A stretch of DNA of 64,000 bases from Nocardioides sp. PD653-B2 (GTDB taxonomy: Bacteria > Actinomycetota > Actinomycetes > Propionibacteriales > Nocardioidaceae), in assembly GCF_002117935.1 (NCBI RefSeq), contig NZ_BDJE01000051.1:1-64000 (forward strand), read 5' to 3'. The translations under genes and the position numbers were made by a program. Each line of letters starts with the position of its first letter. Position 1 is the first letter of the stretch. Shown one piece after another: positions 31,568 through 39,345 of the stretch. The notes beneath the pieces were generated by a model that was not told the DNA's origin, searched no databases, and saw only the letters and a program-made list of their open reading frames with translations.

Positions 31568-32638
31568 ATGTCGAAGCCCCGGCCGCGCGCCACCATCGCG
31601 GACATCCCGCCGTACGTCGCGGGGAAGCCGCCGACCGTCCGGCCCGGGATGACGTCCTACAAGCTGTCCTCGAACGAGAACCCCTACCCGCCGCTGCCGG
31701 GCGTGGTCGAGGCCGTGCAGGCGGGGGTGGCGACGATGAACCGCTACCCCGACATGGGGAGCAGCGCGCTCTACGCCGCGCTGTCGGAGAAGTTCGGCGT
31801 ACCGGTCGACGACCTGTCGGTCGCCACCGGCTCGGTGGGGCTGATCTACCAGCTGGTGCAGGCGTTCTGCGACCCCGGCGACGAGGTCGTCTGCGCGTGG
31901 CGCTCCTTCGAGGCCTACCCGATCGCGGTCACCGCCGCCGGCGCGTTCACGGTGAAGGTGCCGGTGCTCGCCGACGGCCGGCACGACCTCGACGCGATGG
32001 CCGCCGCGGTCACGGACCGCACCAAGGTGGTGCTGGTCTGCACGCCCAACAACCCGACCGGCCCGGCCGTGACGCAGACCGAGCTCGACGCCTTCCTCGC
32101 GAAGGTGCCGTCGCACGTCGTGGTCGTGGTCGACGAGGCGTACGTCGAGTTCGTGCGGATGGACGACGCGGTCGACGGTGTCGCGACGTACCGCCGCCAC
32201 GACAACGTCGTGCTCACCCGCACCTTCTCCAAGGCCTACGGGCTGGCCGGCTTCCGGGTCGGGTACGCCGTGGCGCCGCCGGAGATCGCCGCCGCGCTGC
32301 GGGCGGTGTCGCTGCCCTTCGGCGTCTCGACGGTCGCCCAGGCCGCGGCGATCGCGTCGCTCGAGCGGCAGGACGAGCTCTTGGAGCGCGTGGAGGCTCT
32401 CGTCGCCGAGCGGGCCCGCGTGGTCGCCGGGCTGCGGGACGTCGGGTGGGTCGTCCCCGACGCGCAGGGCAACTTCGTGTGGTTCGAGCTCGGCGAGCGG
32501 ACGGCCGAGTTCGCGCTCGCCGCCGACGAGGCCGGCATCGTGGTCCGGCCGTTCGCCGGCGAGGGTGCCCGGGTCTCCATCGGCGAGACCGAGGCGAACG
32601 ACCGGCTGATCGCGGTCGCGGCCGCGTTCAGGCGCTGA
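31568..32638 (+). CDS. Histidinol-phosphate/aromatic aminotransferase (HisC/Pat family)
   Basis: A 356-residue fold-type I PLP enzyme. Landmarks are YKLSSNENPYPPLP, the CTPNNPTGP phosphate-side motif, VVVVDEAYVEF, the Schiff-base lysine in RTFSKAYGLAGFRVGYA and RVSIGE near the end. It exchanges the amino group between glutamate and imidazole-acetol phosphate or aromatic 2-oxo acids. It is outside a his operon, so an aromatic-amino-acid role (Pat) is more likely than HisC proper. Its 3' end overlaps the convergent MFS gene by 11 bp. Confidence 0.85.
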   Translation: MSKPRPRATIADIPPYVAGKPPTVRPGMTSYKLSSNENPYPPLPGVVEAVQAGVATMNRYPDMGSSALYAALSEKFGVPVDDLSVATGSVGLIYQLVQAFCDPGDEVVCAWRSFEAYPIAVTAAGAFTVKVPVLADGRHDLDAMAAAVTDRTKVVLVCTPNNPTGPAVTQTELDAFLAKVPSHVVVVVDEAYVEFVRMDDAVDGVATYRRHDNVVLTRTFSKAYGLAGFRVGYAVAPPEIAAALRAVSLPFGVSTVAQAAAIASLERQDELLERVEALVAERARVVAGLRDVGWVVPDAQGNFVWFELGERTAEFALAADEAGIVVRPFAGEGARVSIGETEANDRLIAVAAAFRR

Positions 32639-33869
32639 CCGGCTCGGGGGCCGGGCGGCGGTCGAGCTCGCGCCAGCGGGGGTCGACAGCGGGCAGCATC
32701 GTGACGAGGAAGTACGCCGCGCCGACGACCAGCAGCGCGGCCGATAGGCCGAAGCCGGCGACGAGCAGTCCGCCGAGGATGCCGCCGAACGGCATCAGCG
32801 CGAAGCACAGGGCCGTGTTGAGGGAGGTGACCCGGCCCATCAGCCGGTCGGGGATCCGCTCGTAGATGACCGCGCCGAGGATCGGGTTGAGGAAGCCGGA
32901 GGCGAAGCCGCCCGCGACGCAGACGGCGAGGACCGCCCACATCGGCGCGTCGACCGCGAAGACCACGAAGCGCGGCGCGCCGCAGACCAGGAACGCGACG
33001 AGGTAGGTCTGGTAGCGCGGCAGCCGGGCGGCCCAGGCTGCCGCGCACATCGCGCCGATCGCCGCGGCGCCGCCGAAGGTCGCGAAGACCAGGCCCACCG
33101 TCGCGGCGCTGCCGGTCGTCTCCGCGGCCCAGACCGGCACGAGGACCGTGGCGTACGCCAGGTCGAGCAGGTTGGTGAGGGCGACCATGACCGCGATCCC
33201 CAGGAGGACCCGGTCGCCGCGCAGGAAGGTCCAGCCTTCACGGAGCCGGGCCCGGTAGGGCACCTCGGGCTCCTCGCCCACCGAGGCGACCGGGCGCCGG
33301 AGAGAGGTGGTCGCCCAGGCGAGCACGGCCGCGGACAGTCCGAAGCTGACCGCGTCGACGACCAGGGCGTCGGCCGCGCCGACGACCGCGACCAGCCCGC
33401 CGGCGATCGCCGCACCGAGCAGCCCGGAGGTCCGCTCGATCGTGGAGTGCAGGCCGGTCGCCCGCTCCATGGGCACCCCGGCCTCGGCCACGACCGCCGG
33501 GGTCAGCGCGGCCTTGGCGGCGTCGCCCGGGCCGCGCAGGGCGCCCGCGAGCGCGACCAGCAGCAGGAACAGCGGGAACGGCAGCCAGCCGGACTCGTGG
33601 AGCAACGGGATCGCGCCGACCGCGAGCACCGACAGCAGGTCGCAGGTGATCGCCACCCGCCGGGCGCCGACCCGGTCGATGACCGGGCCGCCGAGCACCT
33701 TGAGGACCACCAGCGGAAGCATCTCGGCGAGCGCGACCAGGCCGGTCTTCGTGGCGCTGCCCGTCGTCGTCAGCACGAACCACGGCAGCGCGATCATCGA
33801 CACCCGGGTGCCGGTCAGCGAGATCGCCTCGGCCGTCAACCAGCCGTAGAGCGGTCTCCGGGCGCCCAT
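32628..33869 (-). CDS. MFS transporter
   Basis: This 413-residue protein has about 12 hydrophobic helices and the MFS loop GGPVIDRVGARRVAI between TM2 and TM3. It resembles the MFS_3/EntS-type exporters. Substrate unknown. ATG 33869 shares one base with the stop of the upstream HTH regulator (TGATG), so the pair is co-translated and the regulator likely controls this exporter. Confidence 0.85.
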   Translation of the reverse strand: MGARRPLYGWLTAEAISLTGTRVSMIALPWFVLTTTGSATKTGLVALAEMLPLVVLKVLGGPVIDRVGARRVAITCDLLSVLAVGAIPLLHESGWLPFPLFLLLVALAGALRGPGDAAKAALTPAVVAEAGVPMERATGLHSTIERTSGLLGAAIAGGLVAVVGAADALVVDAVSFGLSAAVLAWATTSLRRPVASVGEEPEVPYRARLREGWTFLRGDRVLLGIAVMVALTNLLDLAYATVLVPVWAAETTGSAATVGLVFATFGGAAAIGAMCAAAWAARLPRYQTYLVAFLVCGAPRFVVFAVDAPMWAVLAVCVAGGFASGFLNPILGAVIYERIPDRLMGRVTSLNTALCFALMPFGGILGGLLVAGFGLSAALLVVGAAYFLVTMLPAVDPRWRELDRRPAPEPVSA

Positions 33870-34441
33870 CACGAGTCCTCCGGGGCGACCTTGCCCGGGT
33901 AGGGGTAGGCGTTGAGCTGGAAGACGAACGGGGCGGCGTCGTCGTCGTCCTCCTCGTCGATCTCCTGCATGCTCGTCATCAGCTGCTCGATCAGGGCGCG
34001 CGCCCGGCGCGGGGTGAGCGTGACGACCCAGTCGCTGTACGTCGTGGCGTCGCGCCACTCCTCGGGCAGCATCGGCAGCTCCTCGACGGAGCGCTGCAGC
34101 CGCTCCGTCATCACGACGACGACCGACTGCAGGTAGGCGTCCAGGGTGTCGCGGGACTCGGGGTCGGCCGGGCCCGCGGTGTCGGTGGTGGTCGACTGGT
34201 GAGCCGCCTTCCACCAACGGTCACGGGCGTTGCCGAGCGCGGTGTCCTCGGCGACGAAGCCGGCCTGGGCGAGCTGGCGCAGGTGGTAGGACGTCGCGCC
34301 GGTGTTGAGCCCGAGCCGGCCGGCGAGCGTGGTCGCCGTCGCCGGCCCGTCGATGCGCAGCATCCCGAGCATCCGCACCCGGACCGGATGGGTGAGCGCC
34401 TTCATCTGCTGCGGCGACGGGGTGATCGACGTGAGGTCCAT
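33869..34441 (-). CDS. ArsR-type winged-helix transcriptional regulator
   Basis: A 190-residue regulator. Residues 10-75 form an ArsR-like winged helix (ALTHPVRVRMLGML, then LNTGATSYHLRQLAQAGFV). The C-terminal ~110 residues are helical and acidic (EIDEEDDDDA) and may bind a ligand. It leads the MFS gene. Its start has TACGGT 7 nt upstream, and a perfect inverted repeat (34459-34476) covers the expected -35 region, implying autorepression. The ligand is probably an exported compound. Confidence 0.85.
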   Translation of the reverse strand: MDLTSITPSPQQMKALTHPVRVRMLGMLRIDGPATATTLAGRLGLNTGATSYHLRQLAQAGFVAEDTALGNARDRWWKAAHQSTTTDTAGPADPESRDTLDAYLQSVVVVMTERLQRSVEELPMLPEEWRDATTYSDWVVTLTPRRARALIEQLMTSMQEIDEEDDDDAAPFVFQLNAYPYPGKVAPEDS

Positions 34442-34448
34442 GGGCGCC

Positions 34449-34454
34449 ACCGTA
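34449..34454 (-). promoter_or_regulatory. -10 TACGGT, leaderless start
   Basis: It ends 7 nt before ATG 34441 of the regulator gene. Confidence 0.55.
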
Positions 34455-34458
34455 AGAC

Positions 34459-34476
34459 TGCAAAGATTCATTTGCA
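34459..34476. promoter_or_regulatory. Operator candidate for the ArsR-type regulator
   Basis: TGCAAAGATTCATTTGCA has perfect 6-bp arms TGCAAA/TTTGCA. It is strikingly AT-rich for this genome and sits between the divergent regulator and GH3 genes, upstream of both -10 hexamers. Confidence 0.6.
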
Positions 34477-34505
34477 AACACTTCTCTGTCGTCACCTCGA
34501 CCCGG

Positions 34506-34511
34506 TACGGT
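34506..34511 (+). promoter_or_regulatory. -10 TACGGT, leaderless start
   Basis: It ends 6 nt before GTG 34518 of the GH3 gene. Confidence 0.5.
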
Positions 34512-34517
34512 CCCCGC

Positions 34518-35684
34518 GTGCTCCCGACCCGCCGCGTTGTCCTGACCGTCTCCGCCGCAGCGCTCGGGGTGTCGCTGCTGGTGCCGTCGGCCGGCTCGGC
34601 GCACGCTCCCGATCGGGCGCAGGCGCACGCGCCGAAGGTCCGCACCGCCGACCAGGTGCTGACCGACATGACGCTGGCGCAGCGGGTCGGCCAGCTCTTC
34701 ATGGTCGGCACGCCGGCCGACGAGGTGGACCGCGCGACGAAGCGACAGATCAGTCGCTTCCACGTCGGCAACGTGATCCTCACCGGCCGCAGCTACGACG
34801 GCGTCGAGAAGCCGGCCCGGGTCTCCCGGGCGATGCGGTCGCAGGTGTCCGCCGCCTCGACGGACGGCGTGGGTCTCCTCGTCGCGACCGACCAGGAGGG
34901 TGGGCAGGTGCAGGTGCTGCAGGGCCCGGGCTTCGCCGCGATGCCGTCCGCCCTCGAGCAGGGCACCTGGGCGCCGGCCCGGCTGCGCGCCGCCGCGAAG
35001 ACCTGGGCCCGCCAGCTGCGCAAGGCGGGGGTCGACCTCGACCTCGCGCCGGTCCTCGACACGGTGCCGGGCCGGAAGGCCGCCAAGCACAACCCGCCGA
35101 TCGGCAGGTACCACCGCGAGTTCGGCTACACGCCGCGCGTCGTGACCCGGCACGGCCTCGCGTTCCTGCGCGGGATGACGGACGGCGGCGTCGTCCCCAC
35201 GGTCAAGCACTTCCCCGGCCTGGGCCGGGTCAACGCCAACACCGACACGAAGGCCGGCGTCACCGACCGGGTCACCACCCGCCACGACGCCTACCTGAAG
35301 CCGTTCCGGGCGGCCGTCGAGGCCGGGGCGCCGTTCGTGATGATGTCGACGGCGTACTACGCCCGCCTCGACGCCGACCGGCCGGCCGCCTTCTCGCCGT
35401 TCGTGGTCGACACCATGCTCCGCGGCGACCTCGGCTTCCAGGGTGTTGTGGTCTCCGACGACCTGGCCCGCGCGGCCCAGGTCGCCCGGTTCACGCCCGC
35501 GGGCCGGGCGCTGCGCTTCATCGGCGCCGGCGGCGACATCGTCCTGACCGTCGACCCCGACCCGGTCCCCGCGATGTACGCCGCGGTGCTCGCCCGGGCG
35601 CGCCACGACGAGGCCTTCCGGGCGAAGGTGGACGCCGCCGCGCTGCGGGTCCTCACGGCCAAGCAGCACCGCCACCTGCTCTGA
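34518..35684 (+). CDS. Secreted glycoside hydrolase family 3 (beta-N-acetylhexosaminidase-like)
   Basis: The 388-residue protein has a signal peptide (RRVVLTVSAAALGVSLLVPS, cleavage after GSAHA) followed by a single GH3 N-terminal barrel. GLLVATDQEGGQVQVLQGPGF, VKHFPGLGRVNANTD and the nucleophile Asp in VVVSDDLARA match the NagZ/NAG-type group. It would cleave N-acetylglucosamine-containing glycans, such as peptidoglycan fragments, outside the cell. The usual His of the KHFPGHGD-type dyad motif is replaced here (KHFPGLGRV), so the acid/base arrangement may differ. No LPxTG or lipobox. Confidence 0.82.
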   Translation: MLPTRRVVLTVSAAALGVSLLVPSAGSAHAPDRAQAHAPKVRTADQVLTDMTLAQRVGQLFMVGTPADEVDRATKRQISRFHVGNVILTGRSYDGVEKPARVSRAMRSQVSAASTDGVGLLVATDQEGGQVQVLQGPGFAAMPSALEQGTWAPARLRAAAKTWARQLRKAGVDLDLAPVLDTVPGRKAAKHNPPIGRYHREFGYTPRVVTRHGLAFLRGMTDGGVVPTVKHFPGLGRVNANTDTKAGVTDRVTTRHDAYLKPFRAAVEAGAPFVMMSTAYYARLDADRPAAFSPFVVDTMLRGDLGFQGVVVSDDLARAAQVARFTPAGRALRFIGAGGDIVLTVDPDPVPAMYAAVLARARHDEAFRAKVDAAALRVLTAKQHRHLL

Positions 35685-35691
35685 TCGCCGG

Positions 35692-35793
35692 GGCACGCGG
35701 TGGGGGCGCTGACCCGTCGCTTCGGCACGCGGTGGGGGCGCTCACCCGTCGCTTCGGCACGTGGTGGGGGCGCTCACCCGTCGCTTCGGCACG
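35692..35793. repeat. 32-bp tandem array A (3.2 copies)
   Basis: Units start at 35692, 35724 and 35756, with a 6-bp partial at 35788. The unit begins GGCACGCGGTGGGGGCGCT and ends CACCCGTCGCTTC. Copies differ at one or two bases. It begins 8 bp after the GH3 stop codon. Confidence 0.95.
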
Positions 35794-35818
35794 CCGAGGG
35801 GCCGGAACATGTCGGGGG

Positions 35819-35938
35819 CTCGCGACGGGTCGGCGTTCCGGGACGGTGCACTCGCGACGGGTCGGCGTTCCGGGACGGTGCACTCGCGACGGGTCGGCGT
35901 TCCGGGACGGTGCACTCGCGACGGGTCAGCGCTTCGGG
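35819..35938. repeat. 32-bp tandem array B (3.7 copies)
   Basis: Units start at 35819, 35851, 35883 and 35915 (the last partial and diverged). The unit is CTCGCGACGGGTCGGCG followed by TTCCGGGACGGTGCA. The first three copies are identical over the full unit. The core GCGACGGGT is the reverse complement of ACCCGTCGC in array A, so the two arrays face each other. Confidence 0.95.
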
Positions 35939-35982
35939 TGGGCCGGTATCCGGTCCGGTTACGTGCCGGCAACGAAACCGGG

Positions 35983-35988
35983 CAGGCT
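35983..35988 (+). promoter_or_regulatory. -10 CAGGCT, leaderless start of the transglutaminase operon
   Basis: It ends 7 nt before ATG 35996 and defines the operon promoter immediately after tandem array B. Confidence 0.45.
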
Positions 35989-35995
35989 GTGCCGC

Positions 35996-38900
35996 ATGTC
36001 GGTCAAGGTCGCGCTCGAACACCGGACGACGTACGAGTACTCCGAGCCGGTCGAGCTCGGACCCCACGTCGTCCGGCTACGGCCCGCGCCGCACTGCCGG
36101 ACCCCGATCGAGGCCTACTCCTTCGACGTCACGCCGAAGAACCACTTCCTCAACTGGCAGCAGGACCCGTTCGGCAACTGGCTGGCCCGCATCGTCTTCC
36201 CGGAGAAGGCGACGAAGCTCGAGATCACGGTCGGCGTGGTCGCCGACCTGATGGTGATCAACCCCCTCGACTTCTTCGTCGAGGAGTACGCCGAGACGTT
36301 CCCCTTCACCTACGCCCCGGCGCTGGCCGCCGACCTCGCGCCGTACCTGCGCCCGGTCGACGGCAGCGACGGTGCCGAGGCCTGGCGCGAGGCGCGGCCC
36401 GAGCTCCCGGACGAGGGCATGCCGACGGTGCTGTTCCTGGCCGGCCTCAACGCCGCGGTCAACCGCGACGTCGCCTACTCCGTGCGGATGGAGGCCGGTG
36501 TCCAGTCGCCCGACGAGACCCTGCAGCTCGCGATCGGCTCCTGCCGCGACAGCGCCTGGCTGCTGGTCAGCCTGCTGCGTCAGTACGGCCTGGCCGCCCG
36601 GTTCGTCTCCGGCTACCTCGTCCAGCTCGCCCCCGACCAGGACAGCATGATCGGCCTGGACGGCCCGACCGGGACCGCCGTCGACTTCACCGACCTGCAC
36701 GCGTGGGCGGAGGTGTTCGTCCCCGGCGCCGGCTGGATCGGCCTGGACCCGACGTCGGCGCTCTTCGCCGGTGAGGGCCACATCCCGCTCTCCGCCACGC
36801 CGCACCCGAGCGCGGCCGCGCCGATCGAGGGCGGCGTCACCGGCGCGGCCGACACGGCCTTCTCCTTCCACAACGAGGTCCGTCGGATCCACGAGGACCC
36901 ACGGGTCACCCAGCCGTACACCGAGGACCAGTGGGCGCGCATCGACGCGCTCGGCGAGGCCGTCGACGAGCGGCTGCGGGCCGGCGACGTGCGCCTGACC
37001 ATGGGCGGCGAGCCGACCTTCGTCTCGCGCGACGACGCGACCACCGCGCAGTGGAGCACCGAGGCCGACGGCCCGGAGAAGCGGGCGCTCGCCAACCAGC
37101 TCGCCGGGCGGCTCCAGGAGATCTACGCCGCGGGCGGCGTCGTGCACCGCGGCCAGGGCAAGTGGTACCCCGGGGAGCCGCTGCCGCGCTGGAACATCGC
37201 GCTCCAGTGGCGCACCGACGGCGTCTCGCTGTGGGAGGACCCGAGCCTCTTCGCCGACCCGTGGGACGGCGAGCCCGACCCGGATGCCCCGGCTCGCGCC
37301 GAGGCGCTCGCGCGCCGGGTGACCGAGACCCTCGGCCTGCCGGGCGACCACCTGCTCGCGGCGTACGACGACCCGCTCGCGGCGCTGGCCGCCGACCTGC
37401 GCCGTCCGCAGGGAGAGCCCCTGCAGGGCGACCCGGACGGGCTCGACCGGGACGCCCTCGACGTCCTCGACGGCCGGGAGTCGCCCGTCGGCTGGGTGCT
37501 GCCGATCGTCACCGGCGAGGACGGGTGGACCAGCCCCGCGTGGCGCTTCCGCCGCGGCCGCCTGGTGCTCACGCCCGGCACGTCGCCGGTCGGCCTGCGC
37601 CTGCCGCTCGACGCGGTCGCGTGGGAGGACCCGGAGTTCACCGGCGAGCCGTCCTACCTCGAGGCGGGCCCGCCGCTGCACCCGATCGTCCCGCCGGTGC
37701 GGGTCGCCGACGCCGAGGGCGCCCCGACCACCGCGCTGACGTTCGAGGCGCGCGACGGTCACGTCTTCGTCTTCCTGCCGCCGACCGAGCGGCTCGAGGA
37801 CTACGCCGACCTGCTCCGCCTCGTCGAGGTGACCGTCCGCCGCGTCGGCGGCCCGGTCGTGCTCGAGGGCTACGGCCCGCCGCCGGACCCGCGGCTGACC
37901 CAGCTCGTGGTCACGCCCGACCCCGGCGTCATCGAGGTCAACGTCCAGCCGACGGCCAGCTGGGCGGAGCAGCGCGAGCTCACCACGACGTTGTACGACG
38001 CCGCGCGGCACAGCGCGCTGACCACGGAGAAGTTCGACCTCGACGGGCTGCACACCGGAACCGGCGGCGGCAACCACCTCACCCTCGGTGGCACCCAGCC
38101 GGCCGACTCCCCGTTGCTGCGCCGGCCGGACCTGCTGGTCAGCCTGATCACCTACTGGCAGCGGCACCCGGCGCTGTCGTACCTCTTCTCCGGCCGCTTC
38201 ATCGGCCCGACCAGCCAGGCGCCGCGCTTCGACGAGGGCCGCCCGGAGGCGGTCTACGAGATGGAGATCGCGTTCGCCGAGATCGCCCGGCTGACCGCGG
38301 AGCAGGCCAGCGGCGGGGGTGAGCCGCGACCGTGGCTGGTCGACCGCGCGCTGCGGCACCTGCTCACCGACCTGACCGGCAACACGCACCGGGCCGAGTT
38401 CTGCGTCGACAAGCTCTACAGCCCGGACTCCTCGCGCGGCCGACTCGGCCTGCTCGAGCTGCGCGGCTTCGAGATGCCGCCGCACCCGCAGATGGCGCTG
38501 CTCCAGGCGCTGCTGGTGCGCAGCCTGGTCGCGATGTTCTGGGAGCGCCCGCTGACCGCGCCGCTGGTGCGGTGGGGCACCGCCCTGCACGAGGACTTCC
38601 TGCTGCCCCAGGGCGCGACCCGCGACCTGGCCGAGGTGACCGCCGACCTGCGCGCGGCCCAGATCCCCTTCGAGGACTCGTGGCTGGACCCCTTCACGGA
38701 GTTCCGCTTCCCGCGGATCGGGATGACGACGATCGGTGACGTCGAGCTGGAGCTCAGGCAGGCCATCGAGCCGTGGCACGTGCTCGGCGAGGAGACGACC
38801 GCCGGCGGCACCGCTCGCTACGTCGACTCCTCCGTCGAGCGGCTGCAGGTCCTCGTCCGCGGGATCGACCCGACGCGGCACCTCGTGACCTGTCAGGGTG

Positions 38901-39274
38901 TCCCCGTGCCGCTGACGTCGACGGGTGTGCCCGGCAGCTACTACGCCGGCGTCCGCTTCCGCGCCTGGCAGCCGTGGTCGGCGCTGCACCCGTCCATCGA
39001 GGTGCACGCGCCGCTCCACGTCGACGTCGTCGACGTCTCCGCCGAGGCATCGATGGGCGGCGCGACGTACCACGTCGTCCACCCGGGCGGCCGCTCCTAC
39101 GACCACCCGCCGGTCAACGCCCACGAGGCGGAGTCGCGCCGGCGCAGCCGCTTCGAGCCGCGCGGCCACACCGCCGGCCGGATCGACGTCGGTGCCGTGC
39201 GCGAGGCCGGCCGCCGCGCCGCCAGCGAGGAGTACCCGCACACGCTCGACCTGCGCCGGGTCCCGGGCCGATGA
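35996..39274 (+). CDS. Large transglutaminase-domain protein with DUF2126
   Basis: A 1092-residue cytosolic-looking protein. Residues 1-85 are a transglutaminase N-terminal beta domain (ALEHRTTYEYSEPVELGPH). The core has nucleophile Cys near residue 182 in AIGSCRDSAWLLVSLLR, His in FTDLHAWAEVFVPG and Asp in WIGLDPTSAL, so the triad is intact. Residues ~300-1085 are DUF2126 (LTMGGEPTFVSRDD, GTGGGNHLTLGG, RAEFCVDKLYSPD), a region suggested to be related to carboxylate-amine ligase folds. It heads an operon with an ATP-grasp/alpha-E protein and a second transglutaminase. The set is predicted to make and break isopeptide-like bonds in an unknown peptide. Confidence 0.88.
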   Translation: MSVKVALEHRTTYEYSEPVELGPHVVRLRPAPHCRTPIEAYSFDVTPKNHFLNWQQDPFGNWLARIVFPEKATKLEITVGVVADLMVINPLDFFVEEYAETFPFTYAPALAADLAPYLRPVDGSDGAEAWREARPELPDEGMPTVLFLAGLNAAVNRDVAYSVRMEAGVQSPDETLQLAIGSCRDSAWLLVSLLRQYGLAARFVSGYLVQLAPDQDSMIGLDGPTGTAVDFTDLHAWAEVFVPGAGWIGLDPTSALFAGEGHIPLSATPHPSAAAPIEGGVTGAADTAFSFHNEVRRIHEDPRVTQPYTEDQWARIDALGEAVDERLRAGDVRLTMGGEPTFVSRDDATTAQWSTEADGPEKRALANQLAGRLQEIYAAGGVVHRGQGKWYPGEPLPRWNIALQWRTDGVSLWEDPSLFADPWDGEPDPDAPARAEALARRVTETLGLPGDHLLAAYDDPLAALAADLRRPQGEPLQGDPDGLDRDALDVLDGRESPVGWVLPIVTGEDGWTSPAWRFRRGRLVLTPGTSPVGLRLPLDAVAWEDPEFTGEPSYLEAGPPLHPIVPPVRVADAEGAPTTALTFEARDGHVFVFLPPTERLEDYADLLRLVEVTVRRVGGPVVLEGYGPPPDPRLTQLVVTPDPGVIEVNVQPTASWAEQRELTTTLYDAARHSALTTEKFDLDGLHTGTGGGNHLTLGGTQPADSPLLRRPDLLVSLITYWQRHPALSYLFSGRFIGPTSQAPRFDEGRPEAVYEMEIAFAEIARLTAEQASGGGEPRPWLVDRALRHLLTDLTGNTHRAEFCVDKLYSPDSSRGRLGLLELRGFEMPPHPQMALLQALLVRSLVAMFWERPLTAPLVRWGTALHEDFLLPQGATRDLAEVTADLRAAQIPFEDSWLDPFTEFRFPRIGMTTIGDVELELRQAIEPWHVLGEETTAGGTARYVDSSVERLQVLVRGIDPTRHLVTCQGVPVPLTSTGVPGSYYAGVRFRAWQPWSALHPSIEVHAPLHVDVVDVSAEASMGGATYHVVHPGGRSYDHPPVNAHEAESRRRSRFEPRGHTAGRIDVGAVREAGRRAASEEYPHTLDLRRVPGR

Positions 39275-39345
39275 ATCACCCCACGCCGTTCTCGGCCTCC
39301 CCCGCTTCGCTCCTCCGTCCGACAACGCCGCGGGGACCCCGATGA
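39271..39345 (+). CDS. Possible 24-residue bridging micro-ORF
   Basis: ATG at 39271 overlaps the stop of the large transglutaminase (ATGA). The frame runs 24 codons (opening MNHPTPFSASPAS) and its stop overlaps the ATG of the next gene by 4 bp. It could serve only to pass ribosomes across the 67-bp gap, or be chance. No homologue is known to me. Confidence 0.2.
   Translation: MNHPTPFSASPASLLRPTTPRGPR

Noticed and set aside
35692..35938. CRISPR array
   Set aside because: Units are contiguous 32-bp repeats without unique spacers, and no cas gene is present.
38925..39341. N-terminal extension of the ATP-grasp/alpha-E protein into the transglutaminase gene
   Set aside because: The extra ~139 residues are low-complexity Arg/Thr/Pro and overlap the conserved 3' end of the large transglutaminase; the family start is MSALRDYAV-like at 39342.
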